A DNA stretch of 64,000 nucleotides from Salvelinus alpinus (Eukaryota > Chordata > Actinopteri > Salmoniformes > Salmonidae): contig NC_092094.1 in the NCBI RefSeq assembly GCF_045679555.1, positions 11,904,819 through 11,968,818 of the forward strand, read 5' to 3'. The notes beneath the pieces were generated by a model that saw only the letters and a program-made list of their open reading frames with translations, was not told the DNA's origin and did no database searches. A program made the position numbers and the translations under genes. How positions within the stretch are numbered: the stretch's first letter is position 1; each line of letters starts with the position of its first letter. This document shows positions 49,571 through 61,723 of the stretch, in pieces.

Positions 49571-50501
49571 GCCAGTCAGGCATAGGTATTTATTAAATAA
49601 TCAGTAATGGTTTCTGGATGTGGATTATTGTATTTCAGGTAGAACCATTAAGTTATTAAATCATCACTTGCAATATATAGCAGGCCATTGTCCCCTTTCC
49701 CATGAGGCAGAGGCTGGAGCATTAGGGCTGGAGTCTGTGAGCCACAGAGAAAACCGCAGCACATCAAACACTATGTGGTAGACCTAAATCCAGCAGTAGA
49801 CCTATGGAACAGTGTTCGGCTAAAGCAAACTGATGGTTAACACAGGGCAAGCAGCAAGGAGGACATGGCCCTTCACAACTCTCCATTTTTGCGCTGGAGG
49901 TGTGAACTGGTTAGTCACTGGGCAATGTACTGTTCATGTTGAAAGAAGTGTCTCCCAATGACGGTAGTTTATTTCCCAACAGAAAAAAAACATTTAATAT
50001 TTGGATTGAAAACTGGCCAGATGAACCTACTTAGAGGTAGGCGCTTGTTACAGTTTCTCGTGTCCCGACCATTTTATGTGCTGCTTATTGTAGTCTTCAG
50101 CGAATGAGTAACAAATAGTCTGAATGTGTTTGGATTTATTTTTTATGTATTTTATTTAACCTTTATTTAACTAGGCAAGTCAGTTAAGTATAAATAATTA
50201 TTTACAATGATGGCCTACCAAAAGGCAAAAGGCCTCCTTCGGGGACAGGGGCCTGGGATTAAAACAATGAATACAATATAAATATAGGATTAAACACACA
50301 TCACAACAAGAGAGACACAACACTACACGTGAAGCACTATCAGAACAACAAAAGGCCTAGGAACCTTACATTTAAGTGAGATGTGTGTAGATTATGAAAA
50401 TTAACTCACTGAGAAGGTTTAAGTACGGAGCAAAATGTAAGCGTTCCTTTCCTTTATTTTCTTAGTCACCTGTTATAAACTTGTTGAGCAACATTGTGGT
50501 G
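49571..50501 (+). other. Upstream region of the TPC locus
   Basis: No gene seen. At about 50148-50370 lies a likely retroposon remnant (TTTATTTAACCTTTATTTAACTAGGCAAGTCAG). Confidence 0.4.
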
Positions 50502-50619
50502 ATGATGGAGAGTTTCCCCCTGCTACCTGGGGGTGTTCATTCTGGATCAGACAATTACAGGGCTCCAAACGAAACACCTTTCTATTGGGGAACACAGGGA
50601 CATGGTCAGTTCTTCATAA

Positions 50620-50633
<14 letters not shown>

Positions 50634-50661
<28 letters not shown>
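50634..50661. repeat. (CT)n microsatellite
   Basis: About 14 CT dinucleotides in the first TPC intron. Confidence 0.95.
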
Positions 50662-50663
<2 letters not shown>

Positions 50664-51296
50664 GCACATACACAGAGTAAGATCATTCAATTAAACCCAT
50701 GTTCTCTACATGTTTCCCTTCATACAGATGAGGAGCTGTACATTCAACAGGCTGTGGTCCTCAACGAAGATGCTGTACATGTAGGAATAACTTGTTATTT
50801 TCCACCATGAACTGCTTTTGAAGTACAGTTTCTGTGCATTACCTTGTTGATCAACACATTTATAGTACATTTGTTTACATTCCTTATAGTAGCAGTATCG
50901 ATCTATCAACCGTCACATGGACCCAAGATCAATAGGACTTTACAGATGGTACTACACCAGGCTCTGTCAATGGTAAAAAATAATGTTTCATGTAAAGTAG
51001 CCCAGTTTCTCTCTTGATTACTGCTCCTACCATACCTACTTAACTTGTACTATTGTCAGTAAAATAATTAATGATTTCTTTAGAAAGTAAGTACAATGAG
51101 TAAATCATTATAAAATGGATGGATACGGACACACAATCTGCTTGGTGAAAAGTGTGTTCTAGTCATGTTACTTTCTAGTGTAGATTATCTACAGCCCTAC
51201 AGTACAGGACATGATTTGTCCACTAGTCTAGTTTCATATTAGTTATGACCCATAAAGGTTTTATTCTGTGCCCTCGGGGGCCTGAATGTGGTGATA

Positions 51297-51561
51297 TTTT
51301 ACATTTACATTTAAGTCATTTAGCAGACGCTCTTATCCAGAGCGACTTACAAATTGGTGCATTCACCTTATGATATCCAGTGGAACAACCACTTTACAAT
51401 AGTGCATCTAACTCTTTTAAGGGGGGGGGGGGGGTTAGAAGGATTACTTTATCCTATCCTAGGTATTCCTTAAAGAGGTGGGGTTTCAGGTGTCTCCGGA
51501 AGGTGGTGATTGACTCCGCTGACCTGGCGTCGTGAGGGAGTATCGTGCGTCGTGAGGGAGA
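51297..51561. mobile_element. Repeat insertion truncating TPC exon 4
   Basis: It begins TTTACATTTAAGTCATTTAGCAGACGC and includes a G tract. It ends with GGTGTCTCCGGAAGGTGGTG...GCGTCGTGAGGGAG, the same sequence as the L2-like LINE C-terminus at 46796-46858. A CGTCGTGAGGGAG duplication abuts the surviving exon sequence at 51562. Confidence 0.85.
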
Positions 51562-51914
51562 ATATTTGTCATCCTGGCCCTGGCCTTCATTGAGAGGCGC
51601 TCCTCCCTGTCTGTGACTTCTGGCCTGCGTTCTAAACACACCCTCTGGGAACCCCCATGTGGCCTCACCGAGGGCATCGAGATCATCTGCCTTCTCATAC
51701 TCACCTTCCACCTCATCGTTAAGGTAATATACACTCTAAATCTACTTCTGATGTAGTGAACCACCAAATAAAACTATTACTACACTCTATAATACCTTAA
51801 TACTACTAAACAAATACTATTAATGTAACATTATTCTGATATCATCAGATATCTATTGATCATGTGTAATATCAGGGTCATGCAGCTTTTGAGTACATTT
51901 CTCCATCAATTTCA

Positions 51915-52159
51915 TACACTCTTAGAAAATAAACTAAAATGGTTCTTCGGCTGTCCCCATAGGAGAACCCTCTGAACAACACTTTTTGGATCCAGGAAGA
52001 ACCGTTTTGATTCCAGGTAGAACCTTTTGGATTCCATGTAGAACTCTTTCCACAGAGGGTTCTACATTAAACCCCAAATGGTTCTACATGGAACCAAAAA
52101 GGGTTCTACTACAGGGACAGCCGAAAATCCCTTTTGGAACCCTTTTTTCTAAGAGTGTA
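51915..52159. mobile_element. Inverted-repeat element with TACACTCTTAGAAAA ends, copy 1
   Basis: Ends TACACTCTTAGAAAA and TTTTCTAAGAGTGTA, with an interior of GGTTCTACATGG/CCATGTAGAACC-type complementary motifs. It is truncated at its left end in the second TPC copy (59780-60081). Confidence 0.85.
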
Positions 52160-53150
52160 GATTACTAGGCACATCATAGGCTACATGACATCTTCATTTT
52201 CAGCTGTGAGGGTCAGTAGCCTATTTGTTGGAAGGGATTCCTCCTTACTCTTTTTGTAGAGGTACCTGATACGTCATGAGTTTTTGAAGTGTAAATGGCT
52301 GGTGGGCTACATGGTGGTCATCTCAGTGTCTGTCATTGACTGGATCTTGACCTTGAACATGGCTTGTGATGACGTAAGCAAAGTCACATGTATACCCCTT
52401 TATAATCTCTCCTCTGGGACCTTGATAAAAGAGTCAAAAGATTCTAAAAGTGTAATTTCCTCAGAAAGCGTCACAGTCATCCAGTGGCTTCATCCCCAGG
52501 GAGGCCTTCCAGAGACTGTTTGATGAGCTGGACAAGGACAGGATCAAACAGCTATTTATATTTTATCTCTACCACAATGTTCATTTCTTCAAAACTATGC
52601 AGTTGGCAGACTGTCAATCTAACTCCAAGCAGACTTTCATCATTTGCCTTTGTGCTTGCATTTGCAACGGAAGCAAACATTTAGACAGAAGCAAACCTGA
52701 AAAGTTATTGTGAAAGGAGATTGAACAGCGAATTGAAGTCATTGTTTTCCTTTGTAGCATCCTCCGTTGCCTGAGTACTCGTCTAAGTTCCTGCACAAGG
52801 TTCAGTATATCTTCAGTCAGCATTATGTCACTGTGGTGGGGAATGTTGCCCTGGCCAATGTTGTCTGCATCTGTGTGAGTTCACAATGTCACAATATTTA
52901 ATGAATTAACTTAGATGTTTGTGTTTCTGCTTGATCCTAACAGCTCTTAGTTACGACACTAGCCTGGAATCCTAACTGACATGCTTTGTTTCACCATAAG
53001 AATATTGAAACAGAGCTTATCAGTTAAGATTCCAGGGTACTTATTCACAGTAATATTGTTGATAGAGATGCTTTAGTCAATGTACACTCCTATGCTTTGT
53101 ACGCTATGTGGGCCTGTTCATACTGTAAGTCATTTGATAACATAAAAGGA

Positions 53151-53222
53151 GGGCTCGTCCGGGATTTGAACCCGGGACCTCTCGCACCCTAAGCGAGAAT
53201 CATACCCCTAGACCAACGAGCC
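53151..53222 (-). tRNA. tRNA-Pro (anticodon AGG)
   Basis: 72 nt. Acceptor GGCTCGT pairs with ACGAGCC; the D arm contains the A box TGGTCTAGGGG; the anticodon stem-loop is TCTCGCTTAGGGTGCGAGA with anticodon AGG; the T arm is CCCGGGTTCAAATCCCGG (B box GGTTCAAATCC). A TTTT terminator follows. It looks identical to the vertebrate consensus as I remember it, so probably functional. No intron. Confidence 0.96.
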
Positions 53223-53795
53223 TGTCATAGTGTCAGCAACCAAGAGTTTAAATTCCACTGCATGCCACGTGAATGAGGAATTCCTCTCAAGTTAATGCTG
53301 TTGCATGCTCAGTAAAACTGCTCAGAGACTGCCACCTAGTGGCTGTTCTAGACTCTGCACAAACACAGACATGTTGATCAAATGGAAACAGATCATCATC
53401 ATGGATATAACGCATTTTAGAATGGATATTGCTATTGAGGGCTTCCACCATTTTAAATTAGTCAACTGGGTGGCTATTTCTATGAGTTGAGAGCAATCAG
53501 CCAATGAAGAAGAAGACAATTGACTACTTTAAAATGTAGATAGCTTCAATGGCGCTGCCCATGCTGTCAAAGACACAAAGATAAGTCCTCTATCTGTCTC
53601 TGTTCAATTGGAAAGGCAGTATTGGAAAAGCAGATTCGGTTGGAAAGGCAATAGATATAGTCCCTTACCCATTTTGTTCACCTTCTCTGCATTTGATGTC
53701 TCTAGTCTAAAAATAAGTGTTTATTCAGAAATTACGGGGGTGCATTGTATCCCATTTATTTTTAAAAAAATGTGTAAAGTCAAAGGTCATGTACT

Positions 53796-54266
53796 GTATA
53801 TGCATGTATTAAGTCTACTGTATATGCATGTATTAAGTCCACTCTATATGCATGTATTAAGTCTACTGTATATGCATGTATTAAGTCCACTGTATATGCA
53901 TGTATTAAGTCCACTGTATATGCATGTATTAAGTCTGCTGTATATGCATGTATTACGTCTACTGTATATGCATGTATTAAGTCCACTGTATATGCATGTA
54001 TTAAGTCTGCTGTATATGCATGTATTACGTCTACTGTATATGCATGTATTAAGTCTACTGTATATGCATGTATTAAGTCTACTGTATATGCATGTATTAA
54101 GTCCACTGTATATGCATGTATTAAGTCCACTGTATATGCATGTATTAAGTCTACTGTATATGCATGTATTAAGTCTACTGTATATGCATGTATTAAGTCT
54201 ACTGTATATGCATGTATTAAGTCCACTGTATATGCATGTATTAAGTCTACTGTATATGCATGTAAG
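53796..54266. repeat. 24-bp minisatellite
   Basis: About 19-20 units, TATGCATGTATTAAGTC plus YACTGTA, with CTACTG/CCACTG/TGCTG variants. It lies between TPC exons of the first copy. Confidence 0.96.
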
Positions 54267-54693
54267 CGTCATCAATGTTCCTCCAGACTCTCCTGGTGAT
54301 TGATTGTGAGTAGAATCTCTGAACGAGACAACTACTATTTAGAGGCTCAACATTTAAGGCCATTTAAATGTAAAATGTACTACAAGTAGTAGTTACAAGT
54401 AGACATTAGCTACTGTACCTGCAGTGCACTGCTGACATGACTGACTCATGTATAGCAGGTAAGGGTCTTGCACAGTTTATGTCAATAGCTCCGTGCAATT
54501 TACAGACTTTATAATTTATCTTTTTCACAGGAGGTTGGTGGCACCTTAATTGGGGAGGACCGGCCCGTGGTAATGGCTGGAGGGGAATCGGTGGAATGGT
54601 ATCAAATACGTCAAACACATGGTTTGATGCCATTCAATTTGCTCCTTTCCAATCATTATTATGAACCGTACTCCCCTCAACAGCCTCCACTGA

Positions 54694-55182
<489 letters not shown>

Positions 55183-55254
55183 GGGCTCATCTGGGATTTA
55201 AACCCAGGACTACTCACACCCTAAGCGAGAAGCATACCCTTAAACCAACAAGCC
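55183..55254 (-). pseudogene. Degenerate tRNA-Pro (AGG)
   Basis: 72 nt aligned to the intact copy, with many changes: the acceptor and T arm are mutated (CTGGGTTTAAATCCCAG), the D arm has TGGTTTAAGGG and the anticodon stem is mispaired. A TTTT follows. Confidence 0.85.
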
Positions 55255-55532
55255 TGCTTAGGGAAACCCACCCTATCGTTACAATTTCTTCTCCTTCTCC
55301 TCATAAGCCTGTGAGTTAACTTCCAGAATCTGTGATGTGGCAGGTTTTTGCTATTAGACTGCCCTCTAGTGGGAACTGATACTTTTGGGAAGTTTTACAT
55401 AGACTGAGTGCACAAAACATTAGGAACACCTGCTCTTTCCATGACATAGACTTAACAGGTCTGTCAAAGACTGTATGTAGTCTGTCATGTGGACTGTGTG
55501 TAGTCTGTAAGTCATTTGACTTCTTAAAAGGA

Positions 55533-55550
55533 GGTCTCGTCCGGGATTTG
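55533..55550 (-). pseudogene. 3' fragment of a tRNA-Pro gene
   Basis: GTCTCGTCCGGGATTTG corresponds to the last 18 nt of tRNA-Pro. The flank GTAAGTCATTTGA..T.TTAAAAGGAGG is also shared with the intact copy at 53126-53150. Homology ends abruptly at a SINE. Confidence 0.8.
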
Positions 55551-55695
55551 TATCACATCCGGCCGTGATTGGGAGTCGCATTGGGCGGTGCACAATTGGC
55601 CCAGCGTCGTCCGGGTTTTGCCAGGTATTGCCGTCATTATAAATAAGAATTTGTTCTTAAATGACTTGCCTAGTTAAATAAAGGTTACATAACAA
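55551..55695 (+). mobile_element. tRNA-derived SINE, 5'-truncated
   Basis: ATCACATCCGGCCGTGATTGGG...GCCCAGCGTCGTCCGGG...TTGCCTAGTTAAATAAAGGTTA, a SINE tail typical of salmonids (HpaI/SmaI superfamily; exact family not settled). Confidence 0.75.
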
Positions 55696-56636
55696 ATCGA
55701 AATAAATAGTCTGTGTGTACAAAACATTATGAACACCTGCTCTTTCCATGACATAGACTGATCAGGTGAATCCAGCTGAAGTCTATCATCCCGTATTGAT
55801 GTCACCTGTTAAATTCAGTTCAATCAGTGTAGATGAAGGGGAGGAGAGAAGTTAAAGAAGGATTTTTAAGCCTTGAGACATATTCTGTATGTGTGCCATT
55901 CAGAGGGTGAATGGACAAGACACAATTTTGAAGTGCCTTTGAACGGGGTATGATAGTAGGTGCCAGGCGCACCGGTCTGAGTGTGACAAGAACTGCAACG
56001 CTGCTGTTTTGTTTACTCTCAACAGTTTCCCGTGTGTGTCAAGAATGGTCCGCCACCCAAAGGACATCCAGCCAACTTGACAACTGTGGGAAGCATTGGA
56101 GTCAACATGGGACAGCATCCCTGTAGAACACTTTTGACACCCTGTAGAGTATATGCCTCTGACGAATTGAGTCTTTTCTGATGGCAAAAGGGAATGCAAC
56201 TCAATATTAGGAAGGTGTTCCTATTGTTTAGTACACTCAGTGTACAGTACATTGTCAGAATTGCAATTAAAACCGTTGTCTGTGGTTGACATCTTTCTTA
56301 AGTGCTGTAGGTTATCATTTGCATTATGAGGACTGAGACCTATCCAGGACTATAGTGTTACAGCTGCAAATAAAACCATATTGAAGTTTCTCCGTGGCTG
56401 ACAGATAAGAGTATTTATCTAATTAGGCTTGCCAGTTATACGACTGGTCGTTCGGCTACTTCTCACAATACAAACATAGTCATCATTGGTGTCCTGTGAG
56501 CCTGCTCTGTGTTATAGAAACCTATACATGACTGATTGTCACTGTTTCTGCTGAATATGCACAGTCATCACCACTTTCCCAAGTAGACTATCATTGTCTT
56601 GGACAGTACATCGAGCCTGTAGTGTTCAGAAAAGAA

Positions 56637-56708
56637 GGGCTCGTCCGGGATTTGAACCCGGGACCTCTCGCACCCAAAGCGAGAATCATACCCCTAGACC
56701 AACGAGCC
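56637..56708 (-). tRNA. tRNA-Pro (anticodon TGG)
   Basis: 72 nt, differing from the 53.15-kb gene at a single anticodon position (TCTCGCTTTGGGTGCGAGA). All stems pair, A and B boxes are intact, and a TTTT terminator follows. Probably functional. Confidence 0.96.
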
Positions 56709-57207
56709 TTGTTGAAAGAAAGGTATACACAGACTGTAAGGTGTGCTTCCCTTCTGCCCTGTCACTGATGTCAAGCGTGTGTGAGATCTGAGGCGTGTCC
56801 TCAGTGAAACTTTGTTACTTTACTCACCTCTAGTGGTGATGATGTATACTGCATCATCACTATAGTAATGTTCTGATCTGTAGAAATATATATTTGTCAG
56901 ATATACGAGGCCATATATCGTATTATATATTGTATATATTGCCTCTGATGTATAACCCAATGATATCTTGTCCAAGGCGTATTCAACACAAATGAGCTGA
57001 TAAATCCAGTAGAACTGGAGCAGTTCCCTGCTCTGTTCCCTGCTTCAACATTGATTGTCAGATGTCTTTTTTTACCCGCTGTACCGACGTTGTGCCTCTC
57101 TTGTTACCTGTTTATTCCTGATTAAATGTTGACTCCCCGTACCTGCTTCTCATCTCCACCGTTGATCCTTACAAAGTTACCACAAAATCTAAATGAATAA
57201 ACATATG
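56709..57207. other. Unassigned sequence
   Basis: No supported gene. 57070-57170 resembles a retroelement edge but is not diagnostic. Confidence 0.4.
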
Positions 57208-57590
57208 GTGTACAAAACATTAGGAACACCTTCCTGATATTGAGTTGCACCCCCTTTTGTCCTCAGAACAGTTCAAGATGTTCAAACGTTCATAGATGGC
57301 CAGCATGGTCAAATAATCATCACTGTTCAGGGTTCCATCGCCGCAAGCAGAACAGTTGAAACTGGATCAGCAGCACGACAAGGTAGCATGTCTGGTGAAA
57401 AGGTCAGGGTTCCATAGCCACAGGAAGTTGGCTGGATGTCCTTTGGATGGTGGACCATTCTTAATACACAAGTGTAACTGCTGAGCGTAAAAAAACTCAG
57501 CAGCGCTGCAGTTCTTGACACACTCAAACCAGTGCTCCCGGAACGTACTACAATACCCCGTACAAAGGCACTTCAATCAACCCGTAATAT
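57208..57590. mobile_element. Tc1-like inverted-repeat element fragment
   Basis: GTGTACAAAACATTAGGAACACC and TTGGCTGGATGTCCTTTGGATGGTGGACCATTCTT match the reverse complement of 55900-56244. A central part is replaced by L2-like 3' UTR-type sequence (CAGGGTTCCATAGCCACAGG). Confidence 0.6.
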
Positions 57591-57599
57591 GGAGAGGAC

Positions 57600-58330
57600 A
57601 GACTTTGGCATCATTAAAACTGAAGACTGTTAGTTTATCAAATCAATTCTCTGTAATTATTATTACTTGATTATTCTAATCATGCAAATGTAATCAATTA
57701 GGAAGTCAGGGCACAAAGGAAAATATTCAGATTATAAAGTTATAATTTTCCTAATATAACTTTCAGATATTTTAATATCTGATCAATTTGTCTTCAAATT
57801 AATGAATTATTCTTTACCTCACGTTAGTCTCATTACAAACGTCATAAATTGTTGGTTATCTGCACGAACCCAGTCTTCACTAAGAATCATCCATACATTA
57901 ATTGTCTCAAACATTTATTTATTAACTAACTAAATAATCACAGAAATGCACACGCAAACAAACAAAGTAGATATGGTTACAGGGAAATGATAGGGGATGT
58001 GCCCTAGTGGGCTAAACCGGCATGGCGGCTAGGTAGACAAAGGGACTGAGAAGGGCGCGAAAGATAAAAGACACTACACAGTTGATAATTCTAACAATTG
58101 AAATGCTAATCCTTTGCACATGAACGCTCACTCATTCGGGAATAATTGCAATACAAATATATATATTTACGCTCAGTGTGTTGTCGTGATCTCTGTTGGA
58201 AAGTTTGTTTCTGTTGGGGAGCTCTCTCTCTCTTCCGTGGTTAGAATGGATAGTTCAGAGTCCCATTCAGAAATGTTGTTATAGAATACATGTTTCGGCG
58301 GTTGTCGGCCTTCGCATTCAATGGTATAGA
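57600..58330. mobile_element. Possible LTR-type repeat
   Basis: The AT-rich segment with TCAATTAGGAAGTCAGGGCAC and CATAAATTGTTGGTTATCTGCACGAACCC looks like a familiar salmonid retroelement, but I see no LTR boundaries or coding domains. Confidence 0.3.
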
Positions 58331-58341
58331 ATTCCTAGCTG

Positions 58342-59779
58342 CAGGCTCTGCCCCTGAACCCAGCTCCATACCTGTAGGTCCCCTGTCCGCCTGTCTTCCT
58401 GTCCTGCTCTGAATCTGAAGCCAGCTCTATACCTGTAGGTCCTCTGTCTACCTGTCCTGCTCTGCCTCTGAACCCAGCTCCATACCTGTAGGTCATCTGT
58501 CTACCTGTCCTGCTCTGCCTCTGAACCCAGCTCCATACCTGTAGGTTCCCTGTCTTCCTGTCCTGCTCTGCATCTGAACCCAGCTCCATACCTGTAGGTT
58601 CCCTGTCTACCTGTCCTGCTCTGCATCTGAACCCAGCTCCATACCTGTAGGTCTCCTGTCTACCTGTCCTGCTCTGCCTCTGAACCCAGCTCCATACCTG
58701 TAGGTCTCCTGTCTACCTGTCCCGCTCTGCCTCTGAACCCAGCTCCATACCTGTAGGTCTCCTGTCTACCTGTCCTGCTCTGCCTCTGAACCCAGCTCCA
58801 TACCTGTAGGTTCCCTGTCTTCCTGTCCTGCATCTGAACCCAGCTCCATACCTGTAGGTCTCCTGTCTACCTGTCCTGCTCTGCCTCTGAACCCAGCTCC
58901 ATACCTGTAGGTCTCCTGTCTACCTGTCCTGCTCTGCATGTGAACCCAGCTCCATACCTGTAGGTCCTCTTTCTTCCTGTCCTGCTCTGCCTCTGAACCC
59001 AGCTCCATACCTGTAGGTCCTCTGTCTTCCTGTCCTGCTCTGCCTCTGAACCCAGCTCCATACCTGTAGGTCCCCTGTCTACCTGTCCTGCTCTGCATCT
59101 GAACCCAGCTCCATACCTGTAGGTCCTCTGTCTACCTGTCCTGCTCTGCCTCTGAACCCAGCTCCATACCTGTAGGTTCCCTGTCTACCTGTCCTGCTCT
59201 GCATCTGAACCCAGCTCCATACCTGTAGGTTCCCTGTCTACCTGTCCTGCTCTGCCTCTGAACCCAGCTCCATACCTGTAGGTTCCCTGTCTACCTGTCC
59301 TGCTCTGCCTCTGAACCCAGCTCCATACCTGTAGGTCTCCTGTCTTCCTGTCCTGCTCTGCCTCTGAACCCAGCTCCATACCTGTAGGTTCCCTGTCTAC
59401 CTGTCCTGCTCTGCATCTGAACCCAGCTCCATACCTGTAGGTCTCCTGTCTACCTGTCCTGCTCTGCCTCTGAACCCAGCTCCATACCTGTAGGTCTCCT
59501 GTATTCCTGTCCTGCTCTGCCTCTGAACCCAGCTCCATACCTGTAGGTTCCCTGTCTTCCTGTCCTGCTCTGCATCTGAACCCAGCTCCCTACCTGTAGG
59601 TTCCCTGTCTACCTGTCCTGCTCTGCATCTGAACCCAGCTCCATACCTGTAGGTTTCCTGTCTACCTGTCCTGCTCTGCCTCTGAACCCAGCTCCATGTC
59701 TGTAGGTCTCCTGTCTACCTGTCCTGCTCTGCCTCTGAACCCAGCTCCATGTCTGTAGGTCTCCTGTCTACCTGTCCTG
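58342..59779. repeat. 53-bp minisatellite, about 27 units
   Basis: Unit: TGAACCCAGCTCCATACC, TGTAGGTCTCCTGTCTACC, TGTCCTGCTCTGCCTC in order; a 38-bp deleted unit occurs near 58825. The open frames are artefacts. It abuts the truncated inverted-repeat element exactly at 59780. Confidence 0.97.
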
Positions 59780-60081
59780 TTCGGCTGTCCCCATGGGAGA
59801 TCCCTCTGAAGAACTCTTTTTGGTTCCAGGAAGAACCGTTTTGGTTCCAGGTAGAACCTTTTGGAATCCATGTATAACTCTTTCCACAGAGGGTTCCTCA
59901 TTAGACCTCAAATGGTTCTGCATGGAACCAAAAAGGGTTCGACCTGGGACCAAAAAGGGTTCTACCTGGGACGAAAAAGGGTTCTACCTGGATCCGAAAA
60001 GAGTTTTACATGCAACCAAAAAGGGTTCTACTATAGGGACAGCCTAAGATTCCTTTTGGAACCCTTTTTTCTAAGAGTGTA
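59780..60081. mobile_element. Inverted-repeat element, copy 2, left-truncated
   Basis: Second copy of 51915-52159, with extra GGGTTCTACCTGG-type internal repeats. The left terminus is missing because the 53-bp array starts there. Confidence 0.85.
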
Positions 60082-60484
60082 GATTACTAGGCACATCATA
60101 GGCTACATGACATCTTAATTTACTGCTGTGAGGATCAGTAGCCTATTTGTTGGAAGGGATTCCTCCTTACTCTTTTTGTAGAGGTACCTGATACGTCATG
60201 AGGAGTTTTTGAAGTGTAAATGGCTGGTGGGCTACATGGTGGTCATCTCAGTGTCTGTCATTGACTGGACCTTGACCTTGAACATGGCTTGTGATGACGT
60301 AAGCAAAGTCACATGTATACCCCTTTATAATCTCTCCTCTGGGACCTTGATATGCTTTTTCATGTCATATTCTATTCTATTCTACAGTATATTGAGTGTA
60401 CAACACTTAGTAAGCTTGTTTCATGAAGTAGAAATGTCATCTGACTCTTCTGTCCTGATATGTTTTGCATCATTTGTGTTGTAG

Positions 60485-60588
60485 ACTATGAGAATCAGAA
60501 AACTTTTTCGGTCATTCTACCTCCTTCACAACTCATAATTGATGAAGACGTTGAAATGCATCAAAAGAACAATTCCAGAAATAACAAG
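60485..60588 (+). pseudogene. TPC exon with in-frame stop
   Basis: It reads TMRIRKLFRSFYLLHNS, then TAA (60536-60538), then LMKTLKCIKRTIPEIT. Acceptor (tgttgtag) and donor (gtaatg) are intact and the frame continues, so the stop is a point change in an otherwise good exon. Confidence 0.88.
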
Positions 60589-61723
60589 GTAATGGTATAG
60601 AATTGAGTCAAATGATTAGTGAGTACAGAAATGCACAAGGTCCTTCATTTTGGCTGACTATAGGGCTTTCTTCTTCTCTCCAGTGAGATCTTACTAGTGG
60701 TTCTCCACCTGTGTGTCTTCACCATGTTTGGAATGCTGCGTTTTGCAAATGTAGAGGTACAGTAACATCCCCAGTATCTGTTTATTGATTGGATAGTGTG
60801 AACACTACTATAATGGTTGTGTTTTTTGAGCGGTTAAGCCCTTGGGCCTTTTTTGTAATTATCTGCTCATTTTAGTTTTCTGGAGATTTATTTGATGAGA
60901 ATATTTGTTTATTTTTTATTTCATCTTTATTTAACCAGGAAGTGCCATTGAGGTCAGAAGACCACTTCCTCAAGGGAGACCTTGCCAAGAAGGGCAGGTC
61001 AGTGAAAACACATAGAACATTCTAATCACAGTGCATAGTCTACATAGCAAGTAGTGATTGTTCTTATGTGATACCTGCTCTGATTGTTCTAGAACCAAGA
61101 GAAGAACATGGAATGGGAGTTCTATTTCAAAATCCTCTCGGTCTCTTACGTCTCTTTTGGTTCTTCTCACAACTGATAACAACCCTGACGGTAGGCTTAT
61201 TCAATACCCGTTTTTCATATGCTAGTGTAGATTTAAATGTATCACTGCTGTAAGTCAAAGTGGATGAGCTTTACATTTTAAACATGGCATGTTTTTCTCT
61301 GCTCTAACGTGATGACGCCAGCTTACACTTTAAACAGTTGTCTGTATTCTTCATCCTCTTCAGTGGATTTGGTGGGAGTTTGTTTGACGTGTTTCTGTAC
61401 CATTGCGTTGATTACAATAAAATGTAGATAAATATATTTCATAAACTGTTTGAATTGATTCAATCTGTATGTTCAATAAATGCTTACTTTACATGTTATC
61501 ACTCTATTGTAGGAACGTACATCCTGATGAACCTGCTGACTGCCATCATATACAACCAGTTTAGAGGATACTTAGTGGTGAGTAACTGGCTTGTTGTCGA
61601 CTGTACTCCACAAAGTTAACAACTATTTAGGTAAGTGGGTAGGGAGTGTCGTAAGTGGGTAGTCAATTTCCCACAGTGAGTGGTGGGTATGAGTATGTGA
61701 GTGGTGTTGATCATGATACCTGG

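Larger units (their letters stand above)
55401..56244. mobile_element. Tc1-like inverted-repeat element with nested insertion
   Basis: Ends GACTGAGTGCACAAAACATTAGGAACACCTGCTC and TTAGTACACTCAGTGTA. The interior (about 55900-56200) matches the 57208-57560 fragment in opposite orientation. The left end is repeated (55401 and about 55710) because a tRNA fragment and a SINE lie between. Confidence 0.7.

Noticed and set aside
53608-54303. 231-codon frame with YMHVLSLL repeats, looking like a membrane protein
   Set aside because: Translation of the 24-bp minisatellite inside a TPC intron.
58335-59538. MELGSEAEQDRKTG-type frames
   Set aside because: Minus-strand translation of the 53-bp minisatellite.
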